Assembly: GCA_937873225.1 (NCBI GenBank)
Contig: CALMVN010000178.1
Span: 4,420-37,445, forward strand
Source of the DNA: an uncultured Acetobacteraceae bacterium
GTDB lineage: Bacteria; Pseudomonadota; Alphaproteobacteria; Acetobacterales; Acetobacteraceae
Direction: 5' to 3'
Length of the DNA stretch: 33,026 nucleotides
In this document: positions 29,634 to 33,026 of the stretch, piece after piece
Layout of the letters: each line of letters begins with the position of its first letter
How positions within the stretch are numbered: the stretch's first letter is position 1
Notes under the pieces: model-generated
Told to the model about the DNA's origin: nothing
The model's input: the letters and a program-made list of their open reading frames with translations, nothing else
The model's database searches: none
Made by a program: the position numbers and the translations under genes

Positions 29634-30123
29634 CGTGCGCCGGCCCGGGGTTCCAGGCGCCGGCACGGCGGCGGGCCGCCTCGGTCAGCGCATGGAGCCG
29701 TTCCCGCTCGTCCTGCTGCAGGATGCGCTCCGGGTCCAGCAGCATGGCGGGCTCGCCCTCCGCCATCACCCTGCGGCTGACGCAGCCGTGCTGCCACGGG
29801 TCGGGCAACGCGTCAGCCGGCGCTTGCGTCGCGTCGGCGAAGCCCGTGGCGCGGTCCACCAGAAGCGTGGCGCCGTCGAGCCGCAGCAGGTGGCGATACA
29901 GCCCTTCCGCTTCCAGCAGGGCGACATGCTGGCGCAGGCCGAGCAGGCGGCCCAGGTCCAGGACCGGCAGCGTCGTGGTGCCGAACGAGAAGAAGCCGGC
30001 GACGGCCGGCGGCTGGCCGGGACGGCGCTGCAGCCTGGGCAGCGGCAGGCACTCGCGCACGGCGGACGCCGGCAACGCGAAGCGCTGGCCCGCGAGCGTG
30101 AACACCAGGACCCGGTCGACCAT
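29620..30123 (-). CDS. cheW: CheW-type adaptor protein, first gene of the chemosensory operon
   Basis: 167 residues from the ATG at 30123 (MVDRVLVFTLAGQRFALPAS); an extension to 30195 would cross the intergenic region. The CheW fold is evident in VLVFTLAGQRFALPASAVREC, PAVAGFFSFGTTTLPVLDLGRLLG and HLLRLDGATLLVDRATGF. A C-terminal extension (CVSRRVMAEGEPAMLLDPERILQ) completes it. By position ahead of CheR it corresponds to the second CheW (WspD-like) of ACF arrays. The ~95 bases before it separate it from the divergent VOC gene and should hold the operon promoter; no clear hexamer pair was found on the minus strand, while a TTGACG at 30167-30172 faces the VOC gene. Confidence 0.88.
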   Translation of the reverse strand: MVDRVLVFTLAGQRFALPASAVRECLPLPRLQRRPGQPPAVAGFFSFGTTTLPVLDLGRLLGLRQHVALLEAEGLYRHLLRLDGATLLVDRATGFADATQAPADALPDPWQHGCVSRRVMAEGEPAMLLDPERILQQDERERLHALTEAARRRAGAWNPGPAHDAAG

Positions 30124-30218
30124 CGTCGGAGCAGACAGGCAGCCGAACCCGGCGTCAATGCGTCGCTTGACGATGCAATGACGAGATGAGAACATTTGGG
30201 GAACAGAAAGGAGCCGCC

Positions 30219-30572
30219 ATGATCCCGCATCCCCGTTTCATCGAGCTGCCGTCGCGCGACATCGACGCCGCGCGCTCGTTCTACGCCGCCTCGTTCGGCT
30301 GGGAGCTGGTCGGCTACGGTCCGAGCTACGCCTGCACCCTGGGCAGCGGGGTCGATGTCGGGCTGCAGGCCGATCCGGAGGAGGTGACGCAGGCGCCGCT
30401 GCCGATGATCGCGGTGGGCGACCTGGAAGCGACGCAGGCGCGCGTGGAGGAGGCGGGCGGGCGCATCGTGCGCGCGATCTTCGCCTTTCCTGGCGGACGC
30501 CGGTTCCACTTCCTCGACCCCAACAACAACGAGGTGGCGGCGATGCAGGCGGACGCGCAGGCAGACTCCTGA
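30219..30572 (+). CDS. VOC superfamily (glyoxalase/bleomycin-resistance-like) protein
   Basis: 117 residues from the ATG at 30219, preceded by AAAGGAG. The domain is a single vicinal-oxygen-chelate unit: FIELPSRDIDAARSFYAASFGW at the start, MIAVGDLEATQARVEEAGGR in the middle, and the closing FHFLDPNNNEVAAMQAD with the conserved metal-ligand Glu. These short VOC proteins include lyases, dioxygenases and antibiotic-binding proteins; which applies here cannot be told. It is divergent from the chemosensory operon. Bases 30573-30702 downstream hold no gene I can support. Confidence 0.87.
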   Translation: MIPHPRFIELPSRDIDAARSFYAASFGWELVGYGPSYACTLGSGVDVGLQADPEEVTQAPLPMIAVGDLEATQARVEEAGGRIVRAIFAFPGGRRFHFLDPNNNEVAAMQADAQADS

Positions 30573-30702
30573 GCCGGGGCATGGCGGCACCGGCCGAGGA
30601 TGCCTGCCGCGCCGGACGCGTCGGCTGGCGGGCCTGCGACGAAAGCCTCCTCCACGCGCCGGTGCCCCTTGACGCGGCAGGACCGGCGGCGGCCGATGCC
30701 GC

Positions 30703-31950
30703 ATGCCTTCCCGCTCCGCCTCCACCGGCTTCATTCTCGCCACCATTGCGCTCGACGCCCTGAGCTTCGCGGTCGTGATCCCGGTGGTGCCGGACCTGGT
30801 CATGCAGATCGGGCACCTCCGCCACGCCGCCGCCTCGCTCTGGGTGGGCGCGATCTTCTCGGTGTTCGCCTTCATGCAGTTCCTGTGCGCGCCGATCCTG
30901 GGCGGGCTCAGCGACCGGTTCGGGCGCCGTCCGGTGCTGCTGTGCTCGCTGGCGGCGCTGGGCGTGAACGCCCTGCTGTGGACGGTGGTGCCGGGCCTGT
31001 GGTGGCTGCTGGCGCTGCGCGTCGTCGCCGGCGGCCTGGCCGGCAACGCCACCGCGGCCATGGCCTATATCGGCGACGTCACGCCGCCGGACGGGCGCGC
31101 CCGGGCGTTCGGGCTGGTGGGCGCCATGTTCGGCCTCGGCTTCGTGGTCGGCCCGGCGCTGGGCGGCTGGCTCGGAAGCGTGTGGATCCGGCTGCCGTTC
31201 CTGGCGGCGGCGGTGCTGATCGGGATCAACGTGCTCTACGGCTGGCTGGTGCTGCCGGAAAGCCTGCCCCCGGAACGCCGGCGCGCCTTTTCCTGGCGAC
31301 GCGCCAACCCGCTCGGCACGCTGACCCTGTTCGCGGCCAGCGGCACCATGCGTCGGCTCGGGCTGGCCTGGAGCTGCGGCTGGCTGGCGCTGGGCGCGCA
31401 GCAGAGCAGCTTCATCCTGGCCAACCAGATGCGCTTCGGCTGGACCACGGCGGAGAACGGGCTCGCCCTGGCGCTGGGCGGCATCGCGCAGGCGATCGTG
31501 CAGGGCGTGCTGGCCGGGCCGGTGACGCGCAGGCTGGGCGCGCGCCTGAGCGCCCTGACCGGCTACGGCTTCGCCATCGCCGGCTACGGGGTGCTCGCCG
31601 CCGCGACCCGCAGCTGGGTCATGCTGCCGGCGATCCTGCTCCTGGCGGCGGGCGCCCTGACCAATCCCGCGATCCAGTCGGTGCTGTCGGTCGCCGCCGG
31701 TCCGCAACGCCAGGGCGAGGCGCAGGGCGGCCTGTCCTCCCTGCAGGGCCTGAGCATGGTGGTGGGGCCGCTGTCCACCGGCCTGGTGTTCGCGCTCGCG
31801 ACGCGGCCGGGCGGCGCGCTGCACTGGGCCGGGGCACCGTTCGCGCTGGCCGCGCTGGTGTGCGCGGCGGGGCTGGCGGCGGTGCTGTCGCTGCCGCGGG
31901 ACGGCACCGCCGCCCGGAGCACGGACGCGTCGGCCGCCGTGGCGGATTAA
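30703..31950 (+). CDS. MFS efflux transporter of the TetA (TCR/Tet38-like) family
   Basis: 415 residues, 12 hydrophobic segments. TM1 has ALDALSFAVVIPVVPDLV, with Asp18 where TetA has its functional Asp15. Motif A between TM2 and TM3 is GGLSDRFGRRPVLL (67-80). The TetA-like RVVAGGLAGNATAAMAYIGD and motif C-like FGLVGAMFGLGFVVGPALGG follow. It is a proton-driven exporter in the inner membrane. Resemblance to tetracycline exporters is clear, but many chromosomal relatives export other compounds, so no resistance is claimed. There is no adjacent TetR gene. The stop TAA at 31948-31950 sits at the edge of a tandem repeat array, and the last residues (TDASAAVAD) may be partly repeat-derived. Confidence 0.9.
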   Translation: MPSRSASTGFILATIALDALSFAVVIPVVPDLVMQIGHLRHAAASLWVGAIFSVFAFMQFLCAPILGGLSDRFGRRPVLLCSLAALGVNALLWTVVPGLWWLLALRVVAGGLAGNATAAMAYIGDVTPPDGRARAFGLVGAMFGLGFVVGPALGGWLGSVWIRLPFLAAAVLIGINVLYGWLVLPESLPPERRRAFSWRRANPLGTLTLFAASGTMRRLGLAWSCGWLALGAQQSSFILANQMRFGWTTAENGLALALGGIAQAIVQGVLAGPVTRRLGARLSALTGYGFAIAGYGVLAAATRSWVMLPAILLLAAGALTNPAIQSVLSVAAGPQRQGEAQGGLSSLQGLSMVVGPLSTGLVFALATRPGGALHWAGAPFALAALVCAAGLAAVLSLPRDGTAARSTDASAAVAD

Positions 31951-31954
31951 GCGG

Positions 31955-32033
31955 CGTGTTGCCGCGCCGGCGGATCAAGGCGCGTGTTGCCGCGCCGGCG
32001 GATCAGGCACGTGTTGCCGCGCCGGCGGCAACG
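31955..32033. repeat. Three tandem copies of a ~28-bp GC-rich palindromic unit after the MFS gene
   Basis: The 19-mer CGTGTTGCCGCGCCGGCGG starts at 31955, 31983 and 32010 (periods 28 and 27); the first two copies continue GATCA. A degenerate fourth unit appears to overlap the end of the MFS gene (GGCGGATTAAGCGG). In the third copy GTTGCCGC-GCCG-GCGGCAAC (32013-32032) is a perfect 8-bp hairpin. It lies between two plus-strand genes and could act as a transcript 3'-end stabiliser or attenuator. There is no T-tract and no cas gene, so it is neither a classic terminator nor a CRISPR. Confidence 0.8.
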
Positions 32034-32101
32034 GGGTTAGCTGCATCCATCGGCGGAACGCCGGACCGCGGCACCTGTCGCCGGGCACGAGGAGGAACCG
32101 C

Positions 32102-32509
32102 ATGAGCGGCACGATCGAGACCCGGAGCCGGCCGGAGGCCTGGACCCGGCGGCGGGTCGACAGGTGGCACACCCCCCTGCTGCTGCTGCGGCTCGGGGTG
32201 TGGAGCGTCCTGCACGCGGTATTCTACTTCCTGCAGCAGCTGGCCGAGCTGCTGGCGCCGCTTCTTCTGGTCGCCGGCCTCGGCTGGTGGGCGCTCCCGC
32301 GCGTGGTCGGCGCCCTCACCGCCGGAACCGCCAGCACCGACAGCCAGGCGCACGACATCCTGACCGGCATCTCCGGCACCATTCCCGCAGGCATGCACCT
32401 GGCGGGCCATTGGATCACGCCGGGCGGGCTCATCGTCGACGGGCTGCTGCTGATGGGGTTCGCGGCGATCGGCGCCACCCTGTCGGCGCTCGCCGCACGC
32501 GGGATGTGA
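32102..32509 (+). CDS. Small membrane protein of unknown function
   Basis: 135 residues from the ATG at 32102, preceded by GAGGAGG. A basic N-terminus (RSRPEAWTRRRVDRWH) leads to a long hydrophobic stretch (24-65, possibly two segments: LLLLRLGVWSVLHAVFYFL and LLAPLLLVAGLGWWALP). A hydrophilic loop (70-105) follows, then a C-terminal segment (107-131, GGLIVDGLLLMGFAAIGATL). No catalytic or binding motif is recognised. Its start lies ~70 bp after the tandem repeats, and its 3' end converges on the zinc-ribbon gene with a 9-bp gap. It is probably a real gene, given its strong ribosome-binding site and protein-like hydrophobic pattern. Confidence 0.72.
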   Translation: MSGTIETRSRPEAWTRRRVDRWHTPLLLLRLGVWSVLHAVFYFLQQLAELLAPLLLVAGLGWWALPRVVGALTAGTASTDSQAHDILTGISGTIPAGMHLAGHWITPGGLIVDGLLLMGFAAIGATLSALAARGM

Positions 32510-32518
32510 CAACGGTTC

Positions 32519-32968
32519 CTACCCGCGCGGCGGTCGCGGCAGCAGCCGGTACAGCCGAAGGCTCGGCGGCCAGCGATGGCCGATCGCCGTGCGCCAGTGC
32601 CAGAAGGCGAACAGGGCGAAGGCCATGACCGCGAGGCTCAGGATCCAGAGCCCGATCAGCAGCGCGTCCTCGCGTCGCGGCGGCCTGCGCAGGAGGGCCT
32701 CCCAGGCGAGCGGGCGGCGCGCCGGGCGGACCGACAGCGCTTCGCGTTCCTCCGGTTCCGGCCGAGCCGCGTCGGGCGACGCGGGCTCCGGCAGGGGTGC
32801 TGGTGCCGGCACCGCCGCCTCGGCGCGACCGGGAGGATCGCTCGACGCAACCGGTCCCGGCGGCAGCTCGCGCCATTCGGCGCCGCACCTGGCGCAGCGC
32901 AGCCGGCGCGGGCGGACGATGGTCGCGATCTCGTATCCGGTGGCGCAGGACGGGCAGAGGACGTGCAT
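32519..32968 (-). CDS. MJ0042-type zinc-ribbon protein with one membrane segment
   Basis: 149 residues from the ATG at 32968 (MHVLCPSC); an in-frame ATG at 32989 would add MESVPSP. The N-terminal zinc ribbon has Cys5-x2-Cys8 and Cys25-x2-Cys28 (CPSCATGYEIATIVRPRRLR, then CARCGAEWREL), the MJ0042/DUF zinc-finger pattern common in alphaproteobacteria and myxobacteria. A Pro/Ala/Glu-rich linker (35-85) leads to a single membrane segment (102-124, ALLIGLWILSLAVMAFALFAF) and a short basic tail. It would place a cytosolic zinc ribbon at the membrane. Function is unknown. The upstream 58 bases to the window end hold no further gene. Confidence 0.8.
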   Translation of the reverse strand: MHVLCPSCATGYEIATIVRPRRLRCARCGAEWRELPPGPVASSDPPGRAEAAVPAPAPLPEPASPDAARPEPEEREALSVRPARRPLAWEALLRRPPRREDALLIGLWILSLAVMAFALFAFWHWRTAIGHRWPPSLRLYRLLPRPPRG

Positions 32969-33026
32969 GGGCGACGGCACCGACTCCATCTCGGGACCGC
33001 CAGCCTGCCACCGAATGCTGTAGAAC

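Noticed and set aside
19246-30123. Flagellar chemotaxis operon
   Set aside because: No cheY, cheD, cheZ or flagellar gene; CheA-REC fusion, TPR-CheR and two divergent CheW proteins point to an alternative-function array.
30573-30763. 60-residue open frame between the VOC and MFS genes
   Set aside because: No ribosome-binding site, Ala/Pro-rich composition, and it overlaps the real MFS start in another frame.
30703-31950. Acquired tetracycline-resistance gene
   Set aside because: TetA-like motifs are clear, but there is no TetR neighbour, no mobile element, and base composition matches the rest of the window; it is more likely a resident exporter.
31955-32033. CRISPR array
   Set aside because: Only three units, with spacers of 4-8 bp, no unique spacers of normal length and no cas genes.

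Overview
The window is a very GC-rich, densely coded chromosomal segment. Gene families, protein similarity and codon bias point to an alphaproteobacterium, most likely Rhodospirillales/Acetobacteraceae; this is inference from family resemblance, not from a marker gene. No rRNA, tRNA, insertion-sequence transposase or CRISPR array was seen.

Left part (1-8.7 kb). A minus-strand run greB - S9 peptidase - gshB (truncated by the window start) has gaps of only 13-14 bp. Divergent from greB is a secreted arylsulfate sulfotransferase. Facing it is a translationally coupled pair, a PhzF-family isomerase and an aldose 1-epimerase-like protein. Divergent from those is a coupled pair, an SMP-30/gluconolactonase-like protein and a GNAT acetyltransferase.

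8.7-10.1 kb. A small ArsR-type regulator plus SDR dehydrogenase module has a palindromic operator candidate between the two genes. It is bounded on both sides by copies of a ~105-bp palindromic repeat that ends in CTAG. The two full copies show compensatory changes in a hairpin stem, and their ends supply the stop codons of the neighbouring genes.

10.1-17.5 kb. Mostly housekeeping: uvrB, a divergent endonuclease III-like glycosylase, a RES-toxin/Xre-MbcA-type antitoxin pair with a well-formed promoter/operator, sufE, hslV-hslU, and a single-domain response regulator. A two-domain protein follows: an alpha/beta-hydrolase-like N-terminus and a C-terminus that looks like a beta-trefoil. I do not recognise its function.

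19.2-30.1 kb. This is the centrepiece: an eight-gene minus-strand operon, cheW - cheR(TPR) - cheW - mcp - cheA(REC) - cheB - REC-REC-histidine kinase - REC-PAS-histidine kinase, with five overlapping gene junctions. Its layout is that of an 'alternative cellular function' chemosensory array (Wsp-like). Two soluble hybrid kinases stand where Wsp has a diguanylate cyclase. The nearest described relative I know of is the Che3/CheS3 developmental pathway of Rhodospirillum centenum. The likely logic is: membrane receptor, CheA-REC, receiver domains of the hybrid kinases, then an unseen output. No CheY or flagellar gene is in the operon.

Right end (30.2-33 kb). A VOC protein, a TetA-like MFS exporter followed by three palindromic ~28-bp tandem repeats, a small membrane protein, and an MJ0042-type zinc-ribbon membrane protein.
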